Assembly (NCBI GenBank): GCA_003219675.1
Contig: QHPW01000419.1
Span: 8,127-15,230, forward strand
Length of the DNA: 7,104 nucleotides
Reading direction: 5' to 3'
Source: Verrucomicrobiota bacterium
GTDB lineage: Bacteria > Verrucomicrobiota > Verrucomicrobiia > Limisphaerales > AV2
Shown: one piece after another, positions 1 to 5,798 of the stretch
How the letters are laid out: each line of letters opens with the position of its first letter
How positions within the stretch are numbered: position 1 is the first letter of the stretch
The notes under the pieces: model-generated
Seen by the model: only the letters and a program-made list of their open reading frames with translations
What the model was told of the DNA's origin: nothing
The model's database searches: none
Program-made: the position numbers and the translations under genes

Positions 1-76
1 GTCCTGATCTGCTTAAGGTGGGTGCGCCGCTGCCGCGGCGCACGGCGGTGCCGCAGCACCGCCGCCAAATCAGGAC
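1..76. repeat. Self-complementary element: two adjacent hairpins inside an outer stem
   Basis: Seen directly: positions 22-30 pair perfectly with 35-43 (9 bp, 4-nt loop TGCC). Positions 44-51 pair perfectly with 56-63 (8 bp, 4-nt loop CGCA). The two hairpins abut with no base between them. GTCCTGAT at 1-8 pairs with ATCAGGAC at 69-76, and the pairing extends to 11/66 with one C·A mismatch. The whole can fold as a three-way junction in either DNA or RNA. The left edge is the window edge, so the outer stem may be longer. There is no T-run after it, so it is not a classical terminator. It could be a REP/MITE-like dispersed repeat, a transposon-end relic or a structured leader/ncRNA; the sequence alone does not decide. 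It lies 75 bp upstream of the chosen ketosynthase start. Confidence 0.7.
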
Positions 77-150
77 ACTGCCAAACCGGACCAGTATTTG
101 ACTTCCCATCAAAGACTTCATTAAGGTTTCGCAAATCAATCAAACTGGCC
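77..150 (+). promoter_or_regulatory. Leader upstream of the ketosynthase operon, possible weak promoter
   Basis: This stretch is clearly less GC-rich than its surroundings. TTGACT at 98-103 matches a sigma-70 -35 box well. The candidate -10 boxes are poor: CATTAA at 119-124 with a 15-bp spacer, or TTAAGG at 121-126 with a 17-bp spacer. AAGG at 123-126 is too far (24 nt) from the GTG at 151 to act as its ribosome-binding site. A promoter here fits the gene order, because this is the first gap before the + strand operon, but the call is weak. Confidence 0.2.
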
Positions 151-1392
151 GTGCTTTTCCCCCGCAAACAACCTCCCGTACCGCCGCCGCGCGTCGTCGT
201 CACCGGCGCCGGCATTGTCACCCCGCTTGGGGTCGGCTGGAAAGCCAACGCGGACGGCTTTCGCGCCGGGCGTGTTGCCATCCGGCCGGTCACGCTGTTC
301 GACGTTTCCCGTCAGCGGGTGAAAGCATCCGGCGAAGTTGAGCTGCCCCCCGCCCTGCCCGACACGCATTTGCCCGCGCGCCAGGTCCGCCGGCTCGACC
401 GCGCGGCGAAATTAATGCTGCTGGCGGCGCATGAAGCCTGGCAACAATCCGGCTGGAAGCCTTCAACGGATCTGCCGCTGGTGCTGGGCACCACCAGCGG
501 CGGAATGAGTCTGGGCCAGGATTATTATCGTCAGGCGATCCACACGCCCGACTCGCACCGGCGTCAGCCGACCCGCGTGTTACACTATCAGGCACAGCGT
601 CAGGCCATTGACCTCAGCGACGCGCTCGGTTTCGGCGGTCCCATCATTCTGATCGCCAACGCGTGCGCCTCGGGTGCTAATGCGATCGGCCATGCCTGGG
701 AATTGATTCGCAACGGCCGCGCTCAGCGCGCGATGACCGGCGGTTACGATGCGCTGAGTCAACTCGTCTTTGCCGGGTTTGATTCATTACAAGCCCTGTC
801 GCCGACACGCTGTCGCCCGTTCGACACGCGGCGCGACGGGCTCGCCATCGGCGAAGGCGCGGCGGTTCTCACGCTGGAAACACTCGAACACTCCCAACGG
901 CGCGGAGCAATAATCCTCGGTGAAATTGTCGGTTACGGCACCGCCACCGACGCGCATCATTTGACGCAGCCGCATCCGCAGGGCGACGCCGCCTTCGCGA
1001 CCATGACCGCCGCGTGTCAAAGCGCCGGCGTGAGTCCGCGGCAAATCGGCTACCTCAACGCCCACGGGACCGGAACACCCTTGAACGACAGCGCCGAGGC
1101 TGCTGCCATCAATCGCTGGGCGGGCGAACACGCCGCAAAAATTCCCGTCAGCTCCACAAAGTCCGGCATCGGGCATTTGCTTGGAGCAGCGGGCGCAGTC
1201 GAAGTCGTCATCTGTCTGATGGCTCTTGGTGAACAGTGGTTGCCGCCGACTTCGACACTGGAAACGCCCGATCCGCTGTGCGCGTTTCCGCTGGTGCAAA
1301 AGCCGGCGAAGGCGCAGTTGGAATACGCATTGACCAATTCGTTCGGCTTCGGAGGCGCAAATGCATCGCTCGTGTTGCGGAGGTGGGAATGA
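151..1392 (+). CDS. Beta-ketoacyl-ACP synthase, FabF (KAS II) family
   Basis: This enzyme condenses malonyl-ACP with an acyl thioester in the cytosol, extending an ACP-bound chain by two carbons. From the GTG at 151 it is 413 aa, the usual FabF length. The N-terminal VVVTGAGIVTPLG strand begins near residue 15. The nucleophile is C172 in NACASG, followed by H305 in NAHGTG, and K337 and H342 in STKSGIGH. The C-terminal FGFGGANAS motif is present. These positions nearly match the Cys-His-Lys-His set of E. coli FabF, so the enzyme looks active. The frame stays open upstream to a GTG at 22, but that adds 43 Arg/Cys-rich residues encoded by the hairpin element and unlike any ketosynthase N-terminus. 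The start at 151 has no Shine-Dalgarno sequence and remains somewhat uncertain. The stop overlaps the next start by 4 bp, and the inactive partner and ACP downstream suggest a specialised pathway rather than housekeeping fatty acid synthesis. Confidence 0.93.
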   Translation: MLFPRKQPPVPPPRVVVTGAGIVTPLGVGWKANADGFRAGRVAIRPVTLFDVSRQRVKASGEVELPPALPDTHLPARQVRRLDRAAKLMLLAAHEAWQQSGWKPSTDLPLVLGTTSGGMSLGQDYYRQAIHTPDSHRRQPTRVLHYQAQRQAIDLSDALGFGGPIILIANACASGANAIGHAWELIRNGRAQRAMTGGYDALSQLVFAGFDSLQALSPTRCRPFDTRRDGLAIGEGAAVLTLETLEHSQRRGAIILGEIVGYGTATDAHHLTQPHPQGDAAFATMTAACQSAGVSPRQIGYLNAHGTGTPLNDSAEAAAINRWAGEHAAKIPVSSTKSGIGHLLGAAGAVEVVICLMALGEQWLPPTSTLETPDPLCAFPLVQKPAKAQLEYALTNSFGFGGANASLVLRRWE

Positions 1393-2435
1393 AAGTTTTG
1401 AGTTCCGAGCCGGAAAACATCTTCATTGACGGCATCGGGGCGGTATCGCCCGCCGGCTGGGGCGTGCTGCCGCTGCGCGAAGCTTTGGCGAAAGGGGAGC
1501 CGCTGCCGGCGAAGGAACTCGCGCGACCGGGCTGGGCACGTCCCCTGCGAGTGCGGTCCGTCCCCCCGCCTTCACCGCGACCGGACTTCATGACGCACCC
1601 GCGCCTGCGACGCACCAGCCCGATTACCCAATACGCGGTCGCCGCCGCGCTTGAGGCCCTGGGCGACGACGCGGCGCGCGTTCGCAACGGATCGCTGCGG
1701 CTCGGCATCGTGCTTTGCGTGATGACCGGTTGCGTGAATTATTCACGCCGGTTTTACGACGAAACGTTGAAAGACCCGGCCACGGCCAGCCCATTGGTCT
1801 TTCCCGAAACCGTGTTCAACGCGCCTGCCAGCCACCTCGCCGCTCTCCTCGGCGCCACGGCGCTCAACTACACCCTGCTGGGAGACCCGGGAACTTTTCT
1901 GCAGGGACTGGCGCTTGCCGCAGACTGGCTGTTGAGCCGGCGCGTTGACGGCTGCCTCGTTGCCGGAGCCGAGGAAATCGACTGGCTCACCGCGGATGCT
2001 TATCGTCTGTTTGCGCGCAAGATCATTCTCAGCGACGGGGCTGGAGCGATTTACCTGCGGCGCCAGAGTCACACCGCGCCGTCGGTTCGACTTCACTGCA
2101 TTAGCGAACCGCATTTGTTTTCCAGCAAAAAACAGCGCGCGCATGCAGCGCAACGGATGCGAGCGGAATTGCCCGCGGGAAATCCGGGCCATCTGCTGTG
2201 CGACGGAATCCAAAACCTGCCCAACATTGACGCCCAGGAACAGGAGGCGTGGCAGGATTGGCCCGGCGCGCGTTTGTCGCCTAGAGCAATCCTGGGCGAG
2301 GGCCTTGCGGCGGTGTCCGCCTGGCAATGTGTTGCGGCCATTGACGCGTTGCGCCAGCGCCAGCATCCCGCCGCCAGCGTGAGTGTGGTTGGCTGCAACG
2401 AACAGGCCATCGGCGCGCATTTCGTGATTTCATGA
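1389..2435 (+). CDS. Inactive ketosynthase-fold protein, chain-length-factor-like partner
   Basis: This 348-aa protein starts at the ATG of an ATGA overlap with the ketosynthase stop, 5 nt after a good GGAGG at 1379-1383. It has thiolase-fold landmarks: an N-terminal IFIDGIGAVSPAG strand (11-23), an NAPASHLAALLG segment (144-155), a CLVAGAEE strand (189-196) and LSDGAGAIYL (214-223). By my hand alignment the nucleophile position falls at about G168 in GDPGTF. The first catalytic His corresponds to about D272 and the second to about G303/E304. It therefore cannot condense by itself. In type II polyketide and aryl-polyene systems such a partner forms a heterodimer with the active ketosynthase and sets chain length. 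Classical chain-length factors carry Gln at the Cys site, so this one is divergent. It is also about 60 residues shorter than the active enzyme. The family call rests on position and a few motifs, so a structural or regulatory role is also possible. Confidence 0.78.
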   Translation: MKVLSSEPENIFIDGIGAVSPAGWGVLPLREALAKGEPLPAKELARPGWARPLRVRSVPPPSPRPDFMTHPRLRRTSPITQYAVAAALEALGDDAARVRNGSLRLGIVLCVMTGCVNYSRRFYDETLKDPATASPLVFPETVFNAPASHLAALLGATALNYTLLGDPGTFLQGLALAADWLLSRRVDGCLVAGAEEIDWLTADAYRLFARKIILSDGAGAIYLRRQSHTAPSVRLHCISEPHLFSSKKQRAHAAQRMRAELPAGNPGHLLCDGIQNLPNIDAQEQEAWQDWPGARLSPRAILGEGLAAVSAWQCVAAIDALRQRQHPAASVSVVGCNEQAIGAHFVIS

Positions 2436-2465
2436 TTTCAATTTCCCGATTCTCAATTTCCAATC
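2425..2465. repeat. AT-rich tandem micro-repeats at the CLF-like gene end
   Basis: TGATTTCA occurs twice in tandem (2425-2432 and 2433-2440). The second copy supplies the TGA stop of the upstream gene. Two imperfect 15-nt units follow (2436-2450 and 2451-2465), each containing TCAATTTCC. The run ends 7 bp before the next start and contains no Shine-Dalgarno sequence. Its pyrimidine- and AT-rich composition contrasts sharply with the GC-rich genes on both sides. It may be slippage-generated DNA or a copy of a dispersed intergenic repeat. Confidence 0.55.
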
Positions 2466-2472
2466 TGCCCGC

Positions 2473-3201
2473 ATGAGTTCCCGAATCATTCTCGTGACCG
2501 GCGCCAACGGCGGTATGGGCCGCGCCATCGCCCGCGCCTTTCTCGAAGATTCGCCTGATTTTGTCTGGCTGGGGGTGCGCGCGAATCGGGAGCAGGCGGA
2601 CAGGCTGGTCGAAGAGTTTCCGCGACGCTGCCGAAGTTTGGAGCTGGACGTGACCCGGCCCGATGCCTGGCAAAAGGCCGTGGCGCGCATCCTCGCCGAA
2701 CACAAAAGGCTCGACGTGCTCGTCAACAATGCCGGCAAACACCGCGACGGTTTGCTGGCTCAACTTTCCTTGGCGGCCTGGCAGGAGGTTTTGTCGTCGA
2801 ACCTCGACGCCACATTTCACGGTTGCCAGGCTGTATTGCCCGCCATGATTGCGCAGCACGGCGGTCGCATCATCAACATCGCCTCGCTGAGCGCCTTGCT
2901 CGCGCCCGCCGGCCAGACCAACTACGCCGCGGCCAAAGCGGGCGTCGTCGCGCTCACGCAATCGCTTGCCAAGGAAGTCGCCCGCATTGGCATCACGGTG
3001 AACGCGGTCTGTCCCGGCTACATCCAGACCGAGGCCATGGACGCGATGAACGGCGAGGAGCGCAACGCGGCAACGGCCCGCATTCCGATGCGGCGCTTTG
3101 GTCGTCCTGAAGAAGTGGCTGCCGCCGTCCGATTTCTGGCTTGTCCCGAAGCCGGTTACATTACAGGCTCAGTGCTGAAAGTGGACGGCGGGATTTACTG
3201 A
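2473..3201 (+). CDS. fabG: 3-oxoacyl-ACP reductase, FabG-type short-chain dehydrogenase
   Basis: This enzyme reduces the beta-keto group of an ACP-bound intermediate to a hydroxyl using NAD(P)H, the step after condensation. It is 242 aa, the normal FabG length. The cofactor motif TGANGGMG lies at 9-16, with D59 in LELDV and NNAG at 85-88. The catalytic tetrad N110, S138, Y151 and K155 is intact, and S138, Y151 and K155 have the same numbers as in E. coli FabG. The PGYIQTEAM segment (181-189) and the C-terminal GSVLKVDGG are typical. The ATG at 2473 is the natural start because the Rossmann strand begins four residues later. No Shine-Dalgarno sequence precedes it. It lies 37 bp after the CLF-like gene and 17 bp before the ACP gene, consistent with one operon. 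A different carbonyl substrate is possible for any SDR, but the neighbours favour a ketoacyl-ACP. Confidence 0.93.
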   Translation: MSSRIILVTGANGGMGRAIARAFLEDSPDFVWLGVRANREQADRLVEEFPRRCRSLELDVTRPDAWQKAVARILAEHKRLDVLVNNAGKHRDGLLAQLSLAAWQEVLSSNLDATFHGCQAVLPAMIAQHGGRIINIASLSALLAPAGQTNYAAAKAGVVALTQSLAKEVARIGITVNAVCPGYIQTEAMDAMNGEERNAATARIPMRRFGRPEEVAAAVRFLACPEAGYITGSVLKVDGGIY

Positions 3202-3218
3202 TTCGAGTCGTTTTCAAA

Positions 3219-3491
3219 ATGGACGAGATCAACGCCCTGAAAGGTCGGATCAAAAGCATGCTGGTCGAGAACCTCATGCTGCAGGTGGCGGCGGCGGAAA
3301 TCGCCGACGACCAGCCCTTGTTTGGCCCCGGCAGCCTCGGACTCGATTCCGTGGACGCGCTCCAACTGGTGGTCGCGCTCGACAAGAATTTCGGCCTGAA
3401 AATTCCCGACCCGGCTGCAGCGAAGGAAATCCTCCAGAACGTCACCACGATAGTGTTGGCGGTGCACAAGAAAATGGCCGGCGACGGTTGA
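3219..3491 (+). CDS. Acyl carrier protein
   Basis: This 90-aa discrete carrier protein holds the growing chain as a thioester. S44 in LGLDSVDALQL is the expected site of 4'-phosphopantetheine attachment by a holo-ACP synthase. The layout fits the family: helix 1 at about 2-22, a loop with PLFGPGSLGLDS, helix 2 after S44, and a C-terminal helix ending in HKKM. The wording around the Ser (LGLDSVDAL rather than the DSLDTVE type of housekeeping AcpP) resembles carriers in aryl-polyene and polyketide clusters; this is recollection of families, not a search. The frame extends upstream into fabG, but the ATG at 3219 gives a canonical ACP N-terminus. No Shine-Dalgarno sequence is visible. The gene is last in the biosynthetic group, 85 bp before the transporter start. 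Confidence 0.92.
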   Translation: MDEINALKGRIKSMLVENLMLQVAAAEIADDQPLFGPGSLGLDSVDALQLVVALDKNFGLKIPDPAAAKEILQNVTTIVLAVHKKMAGDG

Positions 3492-3576
3492 TTTCCGGTG
3501 CGCCACCGCCCGCCGCCCACGCGGGCAGATAATACGCATACATACTTTCTTGCTGACAGGGTTCAAAAGGGCGGCT
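3492..3576 (+). promoter_or_regulatory. Gap between operons: small hairpin, possible -10 box
   Basis: GCCCGC at 3508-3513 can pair with GCGGGC at 3521-3526 across a 7-nt loop. No T-run follows, so this is at best a weak or Rho-assisted terminator. GATAAT at 3528-3533 resembles a -10 box, but no -35 box stands 16-18 bp upstream of it. The segment separates two unrelated gene sets and is the only gap longer than 40 bp between 151 and 6790. It is the natural place for an operon boundary. I see no riboswitch-like conserved pattern. Confidence 0.25.
3565..3571 (+). promoter_or_regulatory. Ribosome-binding site fixing the binding-protein start
   Basis: AAAAGGG lies 5 nt before the ATG at 3577. The frame also offers a TTG at 3550, ATGs at 3583 and 3589, and a GTG at 3622. 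Only 3577 has a well-spaced purine-rich site. Confidence 0.5.
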
Positions 3577-4764
3577 ATGGATATGGCGATGTCACTCAAG
3601 CGCACCGTTGGGTCGGCGGTCGTGAGCCGGGTTCCGGGTCGCCACGCGGCCGTCACCAGACTCATCGCGACAGCCGTATTGGGCGCCCTGCTTCTGGGCG
3701 GCTGCAAAGAGAGCCGGGAAAGCACCGGCGGCGGTCCGGTAAAAATCCGGGTCGGGTATATCGGCCTGACGTGCGAAGCGCCCATTTTCACCGCCGTCGA
3801 GAAGGGCTTCTTCAAGGACGAGGGCCTGGACGCCTCGCTGGTCAAATGCCAGTGGGCGAATTACAAGGACGTGCTGGCATTGGGCGGATTTGACGTCACG
3901 CATCACCTGGTCATGTATTTTCTCAAGCCCGTTGAACAAGGACTGGATGTGAAGTTCACCGGCGGCATTCACCGCGGCTGCCTGAGGGTCCAGGCGGCGG
4001 CGAAGGGGAATATTCGGTTGATAAAAGATTTGCGCGGCAAGCGAATCGGCGTGCCGGGCATGGGAACACCGCCGTTCATCTTCGCCAATCGCGTCCTGGG
4101 CGCCAACGGGATCGATTCGAGCAAAGAGATCACCTGGCTGGTCTTTCCGGCCGGCGAACTCGGGTTGGCCCTGGACAAGGGAGAGGTGGACGCGGTGGCG
4201 AATTCCGAGCCGATCGGCAGTTTGCTGCTCGCCGATGGCAAGGTCCGCAACATCGCCGACCAGGCAGCGGATGTGCCTTACAAGGACGAATATTGCTGCG
4301 CCGTGCTGGTGAACGGGAAGTATCTCGCCCGCAATCCCAAGGCCTGTGCCGCCGCCACGCGTGCCCTGCTCAAGGCCGCCAAATGGGTCGAGGCCAATCC
4401 TGCAGCCGCGGCGAAACTATCGGTCGAGAAGAAGTATCTCGCCTCGACCGTGGAACAGAACACCATCGCGATCTCGCACCTGCGCTACATCCCGAGCGTC
4501 TCCGGAGCGGAAGCCGCGGTCAAATTGGCGGCCGCAGAAATGAAGACCGCCGGTATGCTCAGTCCTTCCACCGATGTGGCCGCTTTGGCCGGCCGCGCGT
4601 TCGTCCATCTGGACGGCGTTTCTGATGAATGGCTTGATTCGGTGCAGGTAGAGAAAGTGGCCGGGGGTCAGGTGCCTCCGGGGTGGGATATTCGTCGATA
4701 CGCGCAGAGCAGTCTGTTGGATCCCTTCTGTTCAGCCTGCCTCATCCTGCCCGCAACCCGATGA
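3577..4764 (+). CDS. ABC transporter substrate-binding lipoprotein, NMT1/SsuA-like
   Basis: This protein captures a small solute in the periplasm and delivers it to the permease encoded next to it. It is 395 aa from the ATG at 3577. The N-terminus is basic, followed by a hydrophobic stretch (about 29-42) and the lipobox LGGC, giving a lipidated Cys at 43. The mature part has the type 2 periplasmic fold signature of this class: KIRVGYIG, then APIFTAVEKGFFKDEGLD, a DLRGKRIGVPG segment near 151-161 and KGEVDAVANSEPIG near 201-214. These are shared by nitrate, sulfonate, taurine and thiamine-precursor binding proteins, so the ligand is open. The precursor N-terminus is long (42 residues before the Cys); the GTG at 3622 would give a more ordinary 27-residue signal peptide but lacks a ribosome-binding site. 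Eight further Cys residues in the mature protein are unusual. The stop overlaps the permease start by 4 bp (ATGA). Confidence 0.88.
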   Translation: MDMAMSLKRTVGSAVVSRVPGRHAAVTRLIATAVLGALLLGGCKESRESTGGGPVKIRVGYIGLTCEAPIFTAVEKGFFKDEGLDASLVKCQWANYKDVLALGGFDVTHHLVMYFLKPVEQGLDVKFTGGIHRGCLRVQAAAKGNIRLIKDLRGKRIGVPGMGTPPFIFANRVLGANGIDSSKEITWLVFPAGELGLALDKGEVDAVANSEPIGSLLLADGKVRNIADQAADVPYKDEYCCAVLVNGKYLARNPKACAAATRALLKAAKWVEANPAAAAKLSVEKKYLASTVEQNTIAISHLRYIPSVSGAEAAVKLAAAEMKTAGMLSPSTDVAALAGRAFVHLDGVSDEWLDSVQVEKVAGGQVPPGWDIRRYAQSSLLDPFCSACLILPATR

Positions 4765-5798
4765 ACACTTCGGTTCAAGAAACCAATGAGCCGGTTCAGA
4801 TGGCTGAGGAAAAAACGGCCCGCGCGGTGGGCATAAACTCACCGGCCGCACCGCGAGCGCGGGTGCGGACGCTCCTGGCTATACCCGTGGCGGCCTCCGT
4901 CGCGCTCGTCGTTCATCTGTTTGTATCCAAAAACCAGCCGGCGCCGGAAACATATTCCTACTCCGTGTTTCTGGGCAGCATTCTCCTTTCGGGCGTCCTG
5001 GCTGCGGCGGGCCAATCGTTCTCGTCACACCTGATGCGATGGATGCGGCACATGGGCCCGATTATCGCCGCCGCAGTTTCGCTGGCGTGCTTCTGGGAGG
5101 TGATCACTTCGGGGTTGCGATTGTTGCCGTTGCCGTATTTTCCGGGTCCGGCCGGAGTGCTGCAGAGCCTGATTGATGATCGGGCTCTTTTATTGGACAG
5201 CGCCTGGAATTCCCTCAAGCTTCTCCTCGCCGGATATGCGCTCGGCGTCGCGGTCGCTTTGGTGACCGGCGTTTGTATCGGCTGGTTTAACCAGGCGCGG
5301 TATTGGGGCATGCCACTGTTAAAAGTTGTCGGACCGATCCCCGCCACCGCGTGGATTCCGCTGGCGATGGTCCTGTCTCCCTCACCCAGGTTCTCCGCCA
5401 TCGGCATCATCGCTCTTGCAGTCTGGTTTCCCGTCACGATGCTGACCGCCTCCGGGATTTCGAACACGCGTGCTTCGTATCTCGACGTCGCCCGCACGCT
5501 GGGCGCGAGGGAACCGTACCTGGTCCTTCGCGTCGCCATTCCCGCCGCCATGCCAAGCATCTTCATCGGTCTGTTCATGGGCCTGGGAGCGGCGTTTTTA
5601 ACGCTCGTCGTCGCGGAGACTGTCGGTGTGAAGTCCGGCCTGGGCTGGTACGTGGCTTGGAAGCAGGGTTGGGCGGAATATGGAAAGGTTTATGCCGCCC
5701 TGGTCATCATGGCTGCGTTCTTCTCAACCATCATGACTCTGCTGTTCAAGGTGCGCGACCGTGTGCTGGTCTGGCAGAAGGGAGTGATCAAGTGGTAG
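4761..5798 (+). CDS. ABC transporter permease, SsuC/TauC/NrtB-like
   Basis: This is the inner-membrane channel subunit, expected to act as a homodimer with two ATPase subunits. It is 345 aa from the ATG at 4761. The start sits in an ATGA overlap with the binding-protein stop and has no Shine-Dalgarno sequence, so it is probably translated by coupling. The C-terminal 230 residues carry the usual BPD_transp_1 core. Hydrophobic segments lie at about 98-118, 152-176, 182-205, 211-232, 265-289 and 307-331. The cytoplasmic EAA-type loop that docks the ATPase is at about 242-265 (LDVARTLGAREPYL to IPAAMPS). The oddity is an N-terminal extension: a soluble stretch of about 37 residues and two further hydrophobic segments (about 38-55 and 69-84) before the core. 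Typical relatives have about 250-270 residues. Substrate is unknown. Confidence 0.9.
   Translation: MNTSVQETNEPVQMAEEKTARAVGINSPAAPRARVRTLLAIPVAASVALVVHLFVSKNQPAPETYSYSVFLGSILLSGVLAAAGQSFSSHLMRWMRHMGPIIAAAVSLACFWEVITSGLRLLPLPYFPGPAGVLQSLIDDRALLLDSAWNSLKLLLAGYALGVAVALVTGVCIGWFNQARYWGMPLLKVVGPIPATAWIPLAMVLSPSPRFSAIGIIALAVWFPVTMLTASGISNTRASYLDVARTLGAREPYLVLRVAIPAAMPSIFIGLFMGLGAAFLTLVVAETVGVKSGLGWYVAWKQGWAEYGKVYAALVIMAAFFSTIMTLLFKVRDRVLVWQKGVIKW
5778..5784 (+). promoter_or_regulatory. Ribosome-binding site favouring the ATPase GTG start
   Basis: AAGGGAG lies 7 nt before the GTG at 5792 but 16 nt before the in-frame ATG at 5801. This favours the GTG, which overlaps the permease stop by 7 bp. The choice changes the protein by only three residues. 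Confidence 0.5.

Noticed and set aside
9..18. CTGCTTAAGG also present on the opposite strand at 6729-6738, suggesting element boundaries
   Set aside because: A 10-bp match is expected by chance many times in 7 kb on two strands, and the similarity does not extend beyond it.
22..150. In-frame extension of the ketosynthase back to a GTG at 22, preceded by AGGTGG
   Set aside because: The added 43 residues are Arg/Cys-rich, are encoded by the perfect hairpins, and are unlike any ketosynthase N-terminus. The GTG at 151 gives the standard length.
787..1299. Antisense open frame opposite the ketosynthase gene
   Set aside because: The + strand frame carries the full catalytic set. The antisense product shows no domain and has no separate ribosome-binding site evidence.
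1236..1388. Open frame continuing upstream of the CLF-like gene inside the ketosynthase gene
   Set aside because: The ATG at 1389 has a well-placed GGAGG, forms an ATGA overlap and begins a typical N-terminal strand. The extension lies in the shadow of an intact gene.
3492..3576. Possible riboswitch or strong terminator between the two operons
   Set aside because: There is only a 6-bp hairpin, no T-run and no recognisable aptamer pattern, and 85 bp is short for most riboswitches.
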